This document shows positions 29,870-38,457 of a stretch of 64,000 nucleotides of DNA, in pieces. This DNA comes from Shewanella insulae (GTDB lineage: Bacteria; Pseudomonadota; Gammaproteobacteria; Enterobacterales; Shewanellaceae). The translations under genes and the position numbers were made by a program. The notes under the pieces were generated by a model, which saw only the letters and a program-made list of their open reading frames with translations, searched no databases and was not told the DNA's origin. Location of the stretch: the NCBI RefSeq assembly GCF_009831655.1, contig NZ_WRPA01000005.1, positions 181,079 through 245,078 on the forward strand. Reading direction: 5' to 3'. The number at the start of each line of letters is the position of its first letter. Position 1 is the stretch's first letter.

Positions 29870-30089
29870 AACGCATTCCTGTATTGCAGACACTTATCAT
29901 TATCTGTCTATTGAACGTCATTGCGACGGCTTTGGCAATCGGGCCACCCGAGGCGATTGGATAAATTTTGCTTATTTTAGGGGAAGTTAGTGTAAAGCTG
30001 AGTCGACAAAAGCTTAGATTAATACTTTCTAATCTACTCTGTAATGAGTATATTGGTGGGCTGGATGGGGGAAAAGAAAGGAATGAAAG

Positions 30090-30590
30090 ATGTTCATCGC
30101 AGAAACAGAGAGGCTGATTTTACGCCGTTTTGAGGAGAGAGATGTGGAGAGCCTCTTCCTGCTTAATAGCATTCCCGAGGTGCTCACCTATATTCCCGGT
30201 GCACCCATGACCTGTCGTTCCCAGGCGCAGGCGATTTTTGAGAATGTATTGCTAAAGAATTACAGCGAGCGTGGCTATGGTCGCTGGGCGGTGGAGCACA
30301 AGACGGACAACAAGGTGATAGGTTTCTGCGGCCCCACCTACATCAAGGAGTTTGACGAGGTCGAGCTGGGCTATCGTTATCTGCCCGAGTATTGGGGCAA
30401 GGGGATTGGCAGTGAAGCAGGTGAGGCGGCCTTGTCACGGTTTAAAGATCACGGCATAGATGAGGCGATCGCACTGATACTGCTCGGTAACAAGGGCTCC
30501 GAAGGGGTAGCGCGTAAGCTGGGCATGGCTGAGCGTGAGCGCAGCAAGTTCATGGGTCACAAGGTGAACGTGTTTCACAAGGTGCTGTGA
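30090..30590 (+). CDS. GNAT-family N-acetyltransferase (RimJ/RimL type)
   Basis: 166 residues. TERLILRRFEERDVESLF at the N-terminus and the acetyl-CoA-binding turn EYWGKGIGSEAGEAAL are typical of the RimL-like branch, which acetylates ribosomal or small amine substrates. AAAGGAATGAAAG before ATG gives a good ribosome site. It is a single gene, convergent with fur across a shared terminator. The substrate is unknown. Confidence 0.85.
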   Translation: MFIAETERLILRRFEERDVESLFLLNSIPEVLTYIPGAPMTCRSQAQAIFENVLLKNYSERGYGRWAVEHKTDNKVIGFCGPTYIKEFDEVELGYRYLPEYWGKGIGSEAGEAALSRFKDHGIDEAIALILLGNKGSEGVARKLGMAERERSKFMGHKVNVFHKVL

Positions 30591-30642
30591 TGCAGTTTGA
30601 TTACGGCGTTAACCTTCGCCAGACATAAACCTTAGAAACAAA

Positions 30643-30667
30643 AAAACCAGCATCATGCTGGTTTTTC
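30643..30667. terminator. Bidirectional terminator between GNAT gene and fur
   Basis: AAAACCAGCAT/CATGCTGGTTTT palindrome with A and T runs at each side, placed between convergent stops. Confidence 0.85.
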
Positions 30668-30689
30668 TTTACTGTGACTTAGCACCGAA

Positions 30690-31121
30690 TCATTCGTCGC
30701 CGTGATCGCACTCGTCGTTGGTGCAGACACCGTAGAGGTATAGGCTGTGATTAGTCAGCTTGATGTTGTGTTTCATGGCGATCTCGTCCTGACGTCTCTC
30801 GATCACTTCGTCAGAGAACTCGATGACCTTGCCGCACGAGAGGCACACCAGATGGTCATGATGGTGAGATGAGGACAGTTCAAATACGGCCTTGCCGCTT
30901 TCAAAGTGATGACGGGTGACGATGCCCGCGTCGTCGAACTGGTTTAACACACGGTAAACCGTGGCCAGTCCAATCTCTTCGCCAATATCGAGCAACTTCT
31001 TATATAGTTCTTCTGCACTGATATGCTGGTTTTCGGGCTCCTGCATCAGCTCGAGGATCTTGACTCGTGGTAAGGTGACCTTTAATCCCGCTTTCTTTAG
31101 CGCTTGATTTCCATCTGTCAT
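30690..31121 (-). CDS. fur: Ferric uptake regulator Fur
   Basis: 143 residues. Nearly identical to enteric Fur in the DNA-binding half (GLKVTLPRVKILELMQEP; IGLATVYRVLNQFDDAGIVTRH). The metal sites are present: HHHDHLVCLSCGKVIEF with the CxxC zinc site and His cluster, and C-terminal CTNDECDHGDE. I place the start at the second ATG (31121), matching MTD... in E. coli; an ATG at 31124 abuts it. Fur-Fe(II) represses iron-uptake genes. A Fur-box-like sequence upstream of this gene and a near-perfect one before the TonB receptor at 61 kb fit that role. Confidence 0.97.
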   Translation of the reverse strand: MTDGNQALKKAGLKVTLPRVKILELMQEPENQHISAEELYKKLLDIGEEIGLATVYRVLNQFDDAGIVTRHHFESGKAVFELSSSHHHDHLVCLSCGKVIEFSDEVIERRQDEIAMKHNIKLTNHSLYLYGVCTNDECDHGDE

Positions 31122-31175
31122 CATTAATCTCTGGATTGAAGAACCATTAGCAATGCCAATAGTGGTTCAGTAGTT

Positions 31176-31194
31176 GATGTTGAGAACCATTATA
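31176..31194. promoter_or_regulatory. Fur box upstream of fur
   Basis: The 19-mer starting GATGTTGAGAACC matches the Fur consensus at 14 of 19 positions, 55 bp upstream of the fur start. Autoregulation of fur is well known. The site may also touch the divergent cobB promoter. Confidence 0.55.
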
Positions 31195-31431
31195 GGGTTT
31201 GAATTTGAAAACTTAAACCTTTGATCTTGCATATTGTTCGCATCGGCATAAATTTGTTCTAAATTGGCCCTACCTGTGGGATTTAGGCTGAATTTAACGC
31301 GTACTTTTTGTAATGTTATTGAGACTAATGCCTAATAGCCTGTCGGTGGTATATCTGGCAGGATGCACTCTGGTCAACCTGTATCCTGCGGGCGATAGCC
31401 GCTCGCGTAAGCATAAAAATAAGGAAGAGGG

Positions 31432-32172
31432 ATGTATCGGCAGATCGTAGTATTAACTGGGGCAGGGATCTCGGCAGAATCTGGTTTGAGAACCTTTAGG
31501 GATCAAGATGGACTCTGGGAAGAACACAAGATTGAGGATGTGGCGACGCCGGAAGGCTATGCCCGCGATCCCGAAATGGTAGAGCGTTTCTACAACGAGC
31601 GTTGGCAGCAGCTTCACGACGGCAAGATAGAGCCCAATGCCGCCCACAAGGCTTTGGCAAAACTTGAGCAGGAGTTCGACGGTCAGCTGTTGGTGGTGAC
31701 GCAAAATATCGACGATCTACATGAACGTGCCGGCTCCCGTCGCCTGCTGCATATGCATGGCGAGCTCACTAAGGGACGCTGCCCGCGCTCCCAGCAGACC
31801 TTTCTGTTGACCGATCACTTCGGGGTCAACCATACCTGTACCTGTTGTATTCCGGCCCAGCGCCTGCGCCCCCACGTGGTCTGGTTCGGCGAGATGCCCA
31901 TAGGCTTAGATCGAATTCAGCATGCGCTGGATACCTGTGACCTCTTCATCGCAATTGGTACCTCGGGCACCGTCTACCCTGCGGCGGGCTTCGTCGACAC
32001 CGCCAACCATCATGGCGCCCAGACGGTGGAGGTGAACCTGATGCCGGCGGATCGTCACAGCCAGTTCCAGTATCACCTGCAAGGCAAGGCCAGCGAGATA
32101 GTGCCGCAGCTGGTAGATCAGATCCTCGCCAAAGAGGTGATTAGCGATCGACCAGGAGTCGCCAAGGCTTGA
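31432..32172 (+). CDS. cobB: NAD-dependent protein deacylase, class III sirtuin
   Basis: 246 residues. NAD-binding GAGISAESGLRTFRDQDGLWEE, QNIDDLHERAG, catalytic His in LHMHGEL, and GTSGTVYPAAGF are all present. FYNERW carries the Tyr-x-x-Arg pair that gives CobB/SIRT5-type proteins their desuccinylase activity. The zinc region is CPRSQQ...CTCC, with slightly irregular cysteine spacing. AGGAAGAGG precedes ATG 31432. The stop codon overlaps the TTG start of the following P-loop gene by 4 bp. Confidence 0.93.
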   Translation: MYRQIVVLTGAGISAESGLRTFRDQDGLWEEHKIEDVATPEGYARDPEMVERFYNERWQQLHDGKIEPNAAHKALAKLEQEFDGQLLVVTQNIDDLHERAGSRRLLHMHGELTKGRCPRSQQTFLLTDHFGVNHTCTCCIPAQRLRPHVVWFGEMPIGLDRIQHALDTCDLFIAIGTSGTVYPAAGFVDTANHHGAQTVEVNLMPADRHSQFQYHLQGKASEIVPQLVDQILAKEVISDRPGVAKA

Positions 32173-32660
32173 TTAATGACACTGAGTGCGAGGAAGCTCG
32201 AGAAGCGAATCGCGACAGCAAGGCAAGGCTGGCGATCATCATGCGTGGCCTGCCGGGTAGCGGTAAGAGCCATTGGGTCAACGCCTTCATTGCCAGCCAT
32301 AGTGATGGCGAGGCGATTCGCCGCCGCGGCTACTTCTCTACCGACGATCGTTTTGTCATTGCGGGCGAGTATCGCTTCGATGCCAGCAAATTGTCTGAGT
32401 ATCACCAGCATAATCTCACAGGGTTTATCCAGGCCTTGTCGCGCAGAGAGCCTGTGGTGATCTGCGATAATACCAACATGGCCCTCTGGGAGTTTATGGC
32501 CTACGAGGCCGCCGCCAAGGCGATGGGTTATCAGGTTCGCATAGTGCTTATTGGCGAGCCGCAGGATGAGGCGCATCAGGCGCTGTGCGCCGAGCGTAAC
32601 CAGCATGGTCTGGAGCTCAAGCAGATCCAGGCCATAGCCCGTCAATTTCAGCAGCTGTGA
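32169..32660 (+). CDS. P-loop kinase-like ATPase coupled to cobB
   Basis: 163 residues. Walker A GLPGSGKSHW lies near residue 27, preceded by the beta strand ARLAIIM. STDDRF and ICDNTNM are the second and third motifs typical of small polynucleotide-kinase/zeta-toxin-like P-loop proteins (N4BP2-like group). The start is probably the TTG at 32169, because AGGAG sits ten bases before it and the beta strand would be lost from the internal ATG at 32241. The overlap with cobB implies translational coupling. The substrate is unknown. Confidence 0.75.
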   Translation: MINDTECEEAREANRDSKARLAIIMRGLPGSGKSHWVNAFIASHSDGEAIRRRGYFSTDDRFVIAGEYRFDASKLSEYHQHNLTGFIQALSRREPVVICDNTNMALWEFMAYEAAAKAMGYQVRIVLIGEPQDEAHQALCAERNQHGLELKQIQAIARQFQQL

Positions 32661-32699
32661 TGGCTGTTGTCTCTATTTTTATCATGTTGAGGGAGCAAG

Positions 32700-32987
32700 A
32701 TGTTTGCCGTAATTTTTCGGGCCAAGGTGGCCAAGTTAGATGCCAGGTATGCCGAGATGGCCGCCCAGATGCGTCAATTGGCGATAGATAAGTACCATTG
32801 CCTGGATTTTGTTGCCGTCACCGAAGGCGAGCGTGAGATCGCCATCTCCTATTGGCGTAGCGAGGCCGACATTCAGGCCTGGAAACAAGACGGTGAACAT
32901 AGGATCGCCCAGCAACTTGGCCGCGAGGCTTGGTATGAAAGCTATAAGGTCGAGGTGGTAGAAATCAAGCGTCAGTATCAAGGTTAA
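32700..32987 (+). CDS. Antibiotic-biosynthesis-monooxygenase (ABM) domain protein
   Basis: 95 residues, a single dimeric alpha-beta ABM domain (MFAVIFRAKV, AISYWRSEADIQAWKQDGEH, WYESYKVEVVEI). Members include quinol monooxygenases and heme-degrading enzymes; many are of unknown function. The His of the W..D..H segment is kept. GAGGGAGC precedes ATG. It follows the P-loop gene by 39 bp, in the same direction, so may share its transcript. Confidence 0.85.
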   Translation: MFAVIFRAKVAKLDARYAEMAAQMRQLAIDKYHCLDFVAVTEGEREIAISYWRSEADIQAWKQDGEHRIAQQLGREAWYESYKVEVVEIKRQYQG

Positions 32988-33080
32988 CACTTAGGTTGAT
33001 ATCAAGGCGCAACAAAGGCCTTAACCAAGAATAAGCAGAACATTTGCCTGGGAAGGCAAGCCCCATAAGGAGACCAAGTA

Positions 33081-33740
33081 GTGACAATGGTGCTGATTAG
33101 CGATCTTAACAGCGCGGCAAGCCAGGCGGCGATAGCCTCTGTGCTTAGCCAAGATGCTAACCTGGGTTATTTGGCCTCGGGCCATGAGCCAGACCAAGCC
33201 TACTACCGTGGGACTCAGGTGCAATATGCCCGCTTAGGCATGGGGCTTGACCATTACTTAGATCTCGAGCTGGGATATACCCAGGCGGGGCTAGATAGAT
33301 TACTCAATTGCCAGGCGATTCACCTCGCCGGTGGCGATACCTTTCAATTTCTGGCGCAGGTGCAGACACGCGGCCTGATAGCAGAGTTTACCGATTATCT
33401 CAATCGCGGCGGGATCTTTATCGGCCTCAGCGCCGGTGCCATGGTGATGACGCCAAGCATCGCCTGCGCGCCCCTGTGTGGCGATGAGAATCACCTGGGG
33501 CTGAGTGACTTAAATGGCCTGGGTTTGCTCCCCTATCAGTTTTTGCCCCACTGCGATCTCAGCGATGGTGGGGTGGCGCTCAGCGTCAATGCCGCCTGTT
33601 TAATGGAGGCATCCTCTCTGGCCGAGTATCCACTCATTCTCTGTAGCGATGAGGATGCCGTCATCGCCACTAAGGCAGGGCTGCGTGGATTCGGTCAGCC
33701 GCTGCTGTTCGATGGTGTGGGCCTGATGGCTTTGGCTTGA
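33081..33740 (+). CDS. Peptidase S51-family (dipeptidase E-like) protein
   Basis: 219 residues from GTG 33081, with AAGGAG ten bases upstream. The catalytic nucleophile elbow GLSAGAMVM and the preceding IHLAGGDTFQFL match S51 peptidases (PepE, cyanophycinase), which use a Ser and a downstream His; HCDLSDGG may provide the latter. Family members cut Asp-X dipeptides or unknown peptides. The same-strand order cobB, P-loop, ABM, S51 may be one transcript. No intrinsic terminator is clear after it. Confidence 0.8.
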   Translation: MTMVLISDLNSAASQAAIASVLSQDANLGYLASGHEPDQAYYRGTQVQYARLGMGLDHYLDLELGYTQAGLDRLLNCQAIHLAGGDTFQFLAQVQTRGLIAEFTDYLNRGGIFIGLSAGAMVMTPSIACAPLCGDENHLGLSDLNGLGLLPYQFLPHCDLSDGGVALSVNAACLMEASSLAEYPLILCSDEDAVIATKAGLRGFGQPLLFDGVGLMALA

Positions 33741-33788
33741 GCGCACTAGAAAAAAGCCCTTAGCAATAAGTCATTTGCCCAACAGCCG

Positions 33789-35075
33789 CTATTGCAGCTC
33801 CCAACGCTCCCAGGTGTTGAGCCGATACTGCTCGGCCAGTGCCAGGGCCTTCTGTTGATGGTGCTGGGTCTTTGTCTCTTCCCCTAGAGATTGATAATAG
33901 AGGCTCATCTCCCTGTGCCAGTAAGGGGAGGCTTCGCCCTCTTTAGCGACGCTATCGAGTAGGGCCTTGGCTCGCGCGCCGTCGCCCTTGATGTTAAACC
34001 CCTTGGCCAGCTGCACGGTCACTATGGTGAGCGAGTCGGGAAACTCCTTCTTTACCGCCGCTAAAATCTCATCGAGCTTATCGAGTTGTTTGGACCAGAA
34101 CAGATACTTGCCAAACTGATAGGCTTGCAGCCACTCTATATGAAAGCCGGCCCAGTTAGCCTTGCGATTGGCAAAATAGTCCAGCACGGCGCGGTAGTCG
34201 CCAAGGGCCAGCATCTCGCCGCCATCCAGGCCGTAGTCGGGTGATAAAAATAGCAGACCGTCATTGAGTGCGGGCAGGGCGGTGGTGAAGTGGTTTTCGC
34301 TCGGGTACTGCTTAAACTGCCAGTGGATCTGCTGCTTGTCATAGCCTTCGAGTGCGCTCACCAGTTCATCGACTCCCATCTCCTGCTCATTGGCCAGGGT
34401 TAAGAATAGCGGCGCCTGGATAGGCGCTTTCTGCAACCGCTGTTTGAGTAACTCGATATAGTGCATCTTGTCATACCAAACGCTGGGGCTCATGGCCAGA
34501 TAGGCATCGAAGGGGCTCCCGGTTTGGGTCATGGCGTAGAGGGTGAATAGCCCGCCAAGCGAGTAGCCGGCCAGCGCCCTGTGGGAATTAGTGCGGTACT
34601 GGCCATCTATACTGGGCAGCAGCTCCTTGATCAGGTAGCGATAAAAGGTGTCAGCGCCACCAAAGGCCTCGCCCTCGTCACTTTTCCAGGTGGTGGTATA
34701 GAGATAATCGCTCTGGCCCTGATTGGCTATGCCCACCACTATCATGGGGGCTATCTTACCCATGCGGGCCAGATGCAGCGCTAGGGCCGATACATGCTGA
34801 AACTGGAAGTCGGCGTCCACCACATAGAGTACAGGGTAGCGCCGCGTGTTGCCGTGGTAACCTTCGGGCAGGGAGACCATGTAGCGCCTTTGCGTCTTAA
34901 ACTCGTTCGAGTCATGGCTAAACTCATATCCCGCAATGATGGCATTGGCACCGTGACTCGCACTGGTATGAGTTTGACGACTGTTGCCTGGCGCTTCGGC
35001 CCAAGCTTGGCTAATGAGCAATAGCAGGAAGGCGCAAAGGCCTCTGCCAAAGGTGGGTATTGTCTTGCTGTTCAT
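33789..35075 (-). CDS. Exported alpha/beta hydrolase, IroE/Fes-like esterase
   Basis: 428 residues from ATG 35075; the longer open frame adds an unlikely 36-residue N-terminus. From this start a signal peptide (hydrophobic core about 11-22, ending AWA) predicts export. The esterase D-like domain has GYSLGGLFTLYA with the catalytic Ser, and SENHFTTALPAL with the His. The family includes siderophore esterases (IroE) and many general esterases. Residues ~300-428 look like TPR-type helices. Hydrolysis of a ferric siderophore would fit the Fur/TonB genes in the window, but this is inference. No good ribosome site is seen. Confidence 0.75.
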   Translation of the reverse strand: MNSKTIPTFGRGLCAFLLLLISQAWAEAPGNSRQTHTSASHGANAIIAGYEFSHDSNEFKTQRRYMVSLPEGYHGNTRRYPVLYVVDADFQFQHVSALALHLARMGKIAPMIVVGIANQGQSDYLYTTTWKSDEGEAFGGADTFYRYLIKELLPSIDGQYRTNSHRALAGYSLGGLFTLYAMTQTGSPFDAYLAMSPSVWYDKMHYIELLKQRLQKAPIQAPLFLTLANEQEMGVDELVSALEGYDKQQIHWQFKQYPSENHFTTALPALNDGLLFLSPDYGLDGGEMLALGDYRAVLDYFANRKANWAGFHIEWLQAYQFGKYLFWSKQLDKLDEILAAVKKEFPDSLTIVTVQLAKGFNIKGDGARAKALLDSVAKEGEASPYWHREMSLYYQSLGEETKTQHHQQKALALAEQYRLNTWERWELQ

Positions 35076-35358
35076 CGTGCATTTCATCCATGTGTCATTA
35101 AAGATAACCAGCAATATATTTTTCACCTTAATTTGGCGAGTGAATAGTCGGTTATTTCTCGGTGAAAACTGGGTGAAATGCATGAGATGTCATTCAGGTT
35201 GTTGTTATTTAAAGGATTTCTATCTTGGTGTTTAGTCTGCGATGAGTGATGGCTTCTGTGGTCTGTTATCATTTCGCAGCATCTTCTCCCAGGTCTGTAA
35301 ATGCAGCCTGACAAGACATTAGACTAAAGTTAATGAAATTCGACCAGTTAATGCTTGC
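35076..35358. other. Intergenic upstream of valine/isoleucine operon
   Basis: Divergent control region. Apart from the palindrome at 35359-35374, no gene or hairpin of note is seen. Confidence 0.4.
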
Positions 35359-35374
35359 TTTACGTTCGCGTAAA
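35359..35374 (+). promoter_or_regulatory. LiuR-type operator palindrome
   Basis: TTTACG-TTCG-CGTAAA, a perfect 6-4-6 inverted repeat, 89 bp before the thiolase start. It resembles the TTTACGTnnACGTAAA-type sites of the MerR-family regulator LiuR, which controls branched-chain amino acid degradation in Shewanella and related genera. A -10-like TATTAT follows at 35386. Confidence 0.55.
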
Positions 35375-35462
35375 CGTCACAGTGATATTATTTGAACATG
35401 ATCACGCTTCCCAAGGGAAGACGTGTGATGTGAGCGCATAAGTACCTTGAATGGAGCGGAAG

Positions 35463-36653
35463 ATGAGTACAGAGCAAACTAACCAAGAAATCGTGATTGT
35501 CGCGGCGAAGCGCACCCCTATGGGCGGATTCCAGGGATCCCTTTCCAGCGTGCCGTCCCCTAAGCTCGCCGCCACGGCGATCAAGGGACTCATGGACGCT
35601 ACGGGCCTTAAGGGCGGCGATGTCAACGAAGTCTTGATGGGCTGCGTATTACCGGCTGGCCTGGGTCAGGCGCCAGCGCGTCAGGCGACCCTTGGTGCGG
35701 ATCTTCCCCTGTCTGTGGGCGCGACCACAGTCAACAAGGTGTGTGGTTCTGGCATGAAGACTGTCATGATGGCTCATGACCTGATCAAGGCCGGTAGCGC
35801 CGACGTTGTGATCGCCGGTGGCATGGAGAGCATGAGTCAGGCGCCTTATCTGCTGGATAAGGCCAGAGGCGGCATGCGCATGGGTCATGGCAAGGTGCTG
35901 GATCATATGTTCCTCGATGGCCTGGAAGATGCCTACACGGGCGGTGCCATGGGCACCTTTGCCCAGAAGACAGCCGATGATTTCGATATCACCCGTGAGG
36001 CGATGGATAACTTCGCCCTGAACTCACTGCAGAAAGCCAATGCCGCCATCGAATCTGGCGCCTTTAAGCAAGAGATAGTGTCGGTTACCGTGGCGAGCCG
36101 TAAAGGCGATCTCATTGTCGATACCGACGAGCAGCCAGGTAACGCCAGACCCGAGAAGATCCCAAGCCTGCGTCCGGCCTTCGCCGCCGATGGCACCATC
36201 ACGGCCGCCAATTCTAGCTCTATCTCAGATGGCGCCGCGGTACTGATGCTGATGAGCGCCGATGAGGCGAGCAAGCGCGGCCTAGAGGTACTGGCCACCA
36301 TCAAGGGGCATACCACCCATTCGCAAGAGCCTTCTATGTTCACCACGGCGCCAGTTGGCGCCATGAACCAGCTGCTGGATAAGGTGAACTGGTCGAAAGC
36401 CGATGTGGATCTGTTTGAGATCAACGAAGCCTTCGCCATGGTTACCATGCTTGCCATCTCTGAACTTGGCCTGGATGAGGCTAAGGTCAACGTCAATGGC
36501 GGCGCCTGCGCCCTGGGTCATCCTATCGGCTGCTCGGGTGCCCGCGTGCTGGTCACCCTGATCCACGCCCTGAAGGCTAAGGGTCTTAAGCGTGGTGTGG
36601 CATCACTTTGTATCGGTGGTGGTGAAGCCACGGCCATGGCTATCGAAGTGTAA
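35463..36653 (+). CDS. Acetyl-CoA C-acyltransferase (thiolase) of Val/Ile operon
   Basis: 396 residues. GGAGCGGA lies directly before ATG 35463, which I prefer to the in-frame ATG at 35451, because the ribosome site would then be inside the gene. The three thiolase motifs are complete: KVCGSGMK with the acyl-accepting Cys, NVNGGACALGHPIGCSGAR with the His, and CIGGGEATAMA with the second Cys. In isoleucine degradation it cleaves 2-methylacetoacetyl-CoA to acetyl-CoA and propionyl-CoA. It is the first gene of the operon (ivdA-like in Shewanella literature). Confidence 0.9.
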   Translation: MSTEQTNQEIVIVAAKRTPMGGFQGSLSSVPSPKLAATAIKGLMDATGLKGGDVNEVLMGCVLPAGLGQAPARQATLGADLPLSVGATTVNKVCGSGMKTVMMAHDLIKAGSADVVIAGGMESMSQAPYLLDKARGGMRMGHGKVLDHMFLDGLEDAYTGGAMGTFAQKTADDFDITREAMDNFALNSLQKANAAIESGAFKQEIVSVTVASRKGDLIVDTDEQPGNARPEKIPSLRPAFAADGTITAANSSSISDGAAVLMLMSADEASKRGLEVLATIKGHTTHSQEPSMFTTAPVGAMNQLLDKVNWSKADVDLFEINEAFAMVTMLAISELGLDEAKVNVNGGACALGHPIGCSGARVLVTLIHALKAKGLKRGVASLCIGGGEATAMAIEV

Positions 36654-36663
36654 CTCCCTTATT

Positions 36664-36685
36664 TAGGCTCGCGGAAGCGAGCCTA
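36664..36685 (+). other. Hairpin between thiolase gene and mmsA
   Basis: TAGGCTCGC/GGAA/GCGAGCCTA: perfect 9-bp stem with a four-base GGAA loop, no T run after. Likely an mRNA stabiliser or processing site inside the operon. Confidence 0.6.
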
Positions 36686-36788
36686 TGCATTCACCCATGA
36701 TTATGTGAGTTTTTTGCTGTCACTTACATAGCAGATCATCAGGCAGCGGCAGACGCCCAGCCCTGTTAGACGTATTTAGGAAAGCGAT

Positions 36789-38294
36789 ATGACAACTCAA
36801 GTAAAACATTACATCGACGGTCAGTTTATCTTAGGTAGCGGCCAGCAACAGATCTCTGTCACCAATCCAGCGAACAACGAGGTGATCGCCACCATCAACG
36901 CCGCCACGGTAGAGGAAGTTGAAACCGCGATCGCCAGCGCCAAGCAAGCTTTCAAAACCTGGAAAGAGGTGCCTGTGTCTGAGCGCGCGCGCGTCATGTT
37001 CCGCTATCAGCATCTGCTCAAGTTGCATCACGATGAGATTGCCACCATCCTGGCCCAGGAAACCGGCAAGACCTTCGAAGATGCCAAGGGCGACGTATGG
37101 CGTGGTATCGAGGTGGCTGAGCATGCCTGTAATATCGCCAGCCTGATCATGGGTGAAACCGTTGAAAACGTGGCTCGCAGCATAGATACCTATAGCTACA
37201 CTCAGCCACTGGGTGTGTGCGCCGGTATTACGCCGTTTAACTTCCCGGCGATGATCCCACTGTGGATGTTCCCACTGGCCATTGCCTGCGGTAACACCTT
37301 CGTGCTTAAGCCATCTGAGCAAGATCCTATGACGCCACAGCGTCTGGTTGAGCTGTTCGAAGAAGCCGGCGCACCTAAGGGCGTGCTGCAGTTGGTACAC
37401 GGCGACAAGACGGCGGTAGACGTGCTGCTGAGCCATCAGGATATCAAGGCGATCTCTTTCGTCGGCTCTGTGGGTGTGGGTCAGTACATCTATAAGACAG
37501 GTACAGACAACCTCAAGCGCGTTCAGGCCTTTGCCGGTGCCAAGAACCACTGCGTCATCATGCCTGATGCCAACAAGCAGCAGGTGATCAATAACCTGGT
37601 AGGCGCCTCTGTGGGCGCGGCCGGTCAGCGCTGTATGGCCCTGTCGGTAGCGGTATTTGTCGGTGAAGCCAAGAAGTGGATCCCTGAGCTGCGCGATGCC
37701 ATCGCCAAGGTCAGACCCGGCGTGTGGGATGATAAAGATGCGGCCTATGGCCCAGTTATCAGCCCGGCCGCCAAGGAACGTGTACTTAAGCTGATCGCCC
37801 AGGGTAAGGAAGAGGGCGCCGAGTGTCTGCTGGATGGTAGCGACTTTACCGTCGAAGGCTATGAAACAGGCAACTGGGTTGGCCCAACCATGTTTACCAA
37901 TGTGACCACAGACATGAGCATCTACAAGGAAGAGATCTTCGGCCCTGTGCTCTGCTGCATGGAAGCCGAGACACTTGAGGAGGCTATCGAGGTCGTCAAT
38001 GCCAGCCCATACGGTAACGGTACCTCTATCTTTACCGCCTGCGGCGCCGCGGCCCGCAAGTATCAACACAACATCGAAGTGGGTCAGGTGGGGATCAATG
38101 TACCTATCCCTGTGCCTCTGCCATTCTTCTCGTTCACCGGTTGGAAGGGCAGCTTCTACGGCGATCAACACGCCTACGGTAAGCAGGCGGTGCGCTTCTA
38201 CACAGAAACCAAGACGATCACCGCTCGTTGGTTCGAGACAGATATCGTCGAGGCGGAGCACCATGCGCCCAACATGACCATTGCCCTGAAATAA
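36789..38294 (+). CDS. mmsA: Methylmalonate-semialdehyde dehydrogenase (CoA-acylating)
   Basis: 501 residues, an aldehyde dehydrogenase. The catalytic Cys is in [11 protein letters not shown], the NAD-binding region in [33 protein letters not shown] (given here by its parts TPFNFP and KPSEQDP), and FVGSVGVG follows. It turns methylmalonate semialdehyde into propionyl-CoA, the last special step of valine breakdown. The N-terminus [13 protein letters not shown] fits the family. The neighbour order with thiolase, acyl-CoA dehydrogenase and mmsB settles the assignment over other aldehyde dehydrogenases. Confidence 0.94.
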   Translation: MTTQVKHYIDGQFILGSGQQQISVTNPANNEVIATINAATVEEVETAIASAKQAFKTWKEVPVSERARVMFRYQHLLKLHHDEIATILAQETGKTFEDAKGDVWRGIEVAEHACNIASLIMGETVENVARSIDTYSYTQPLGVCAGITPFNFPAMIPLWMFPLAIACGNTFVLKPSEQDPMTPQRLVELFEEAGAPKGVLQLVHGDKTAVDVLLSHQDIKAISFVGSVGVGQYIYKTGTDNLKRVQAFAGAKNHCVIMPDANKQQVINNLVGASVGAAGQRCMALSVAVFVGEAKKWIPELRDAIAKVRPGVWDDKDAAYGPVISPAAKERVLKLIAQGKEEGAECLLDGSDFTVEGYETGNWVGPTMFTNVTTDMSIYKEEIFGPVLCCMEAETLEEAIEVVNASPYGNGTSIFTACGAAARKYQHNIEVGQVGINVPIPVPLPFFSFTGWKGSFYGDQHAYGKQAVRFYTETKTITARWFETDIVEAEHHAPNMTIALK

Positions 38295-38319
38295 GGGATA
38301 GCAAGAGACCTTGCAAGGT

Positions 38320-38351
38320 AAAAGCGATAAGGCCGGGGCCGAATCGCTTTT
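38320..38351 (+). other. Hairpin between mmsA and acyl-CoA dehydrogenase gene
   Basis: AAAAGCGAT (38320-38328) pairs with ATCGCTTTT (38343-38351), with GGCC repeats in the loop. The T run is part of the stem, so it could act as a weak terminator that lowers downstream expression. Confidence 0.5.
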
Positions 38352-38457
38352 ATCATTACTAGCCCTCAACAAGTTAAGCGCCGCCATAAATAAGCCGGGT
38401 ACTGGAACCCAATAAATAGGCCCAAGGCAAATACAAAGGCGCGAAAGGAGAGATCAG

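Noticed and set aside
35076..35183. 36 extra N-terminal codons of the IroE-like esterase
   Set aside because: The downstream ATG yields a normal signal peptide; the extension would bury it.
36831..38387. 518-codon open frame on the minus strand
   Set aside because: Lies fully antisense to mmsA, which has complete catalytic motifs. The translation is rich in His/Arg/Asp with no family resemblance; an effect of GC-rich codon bias.
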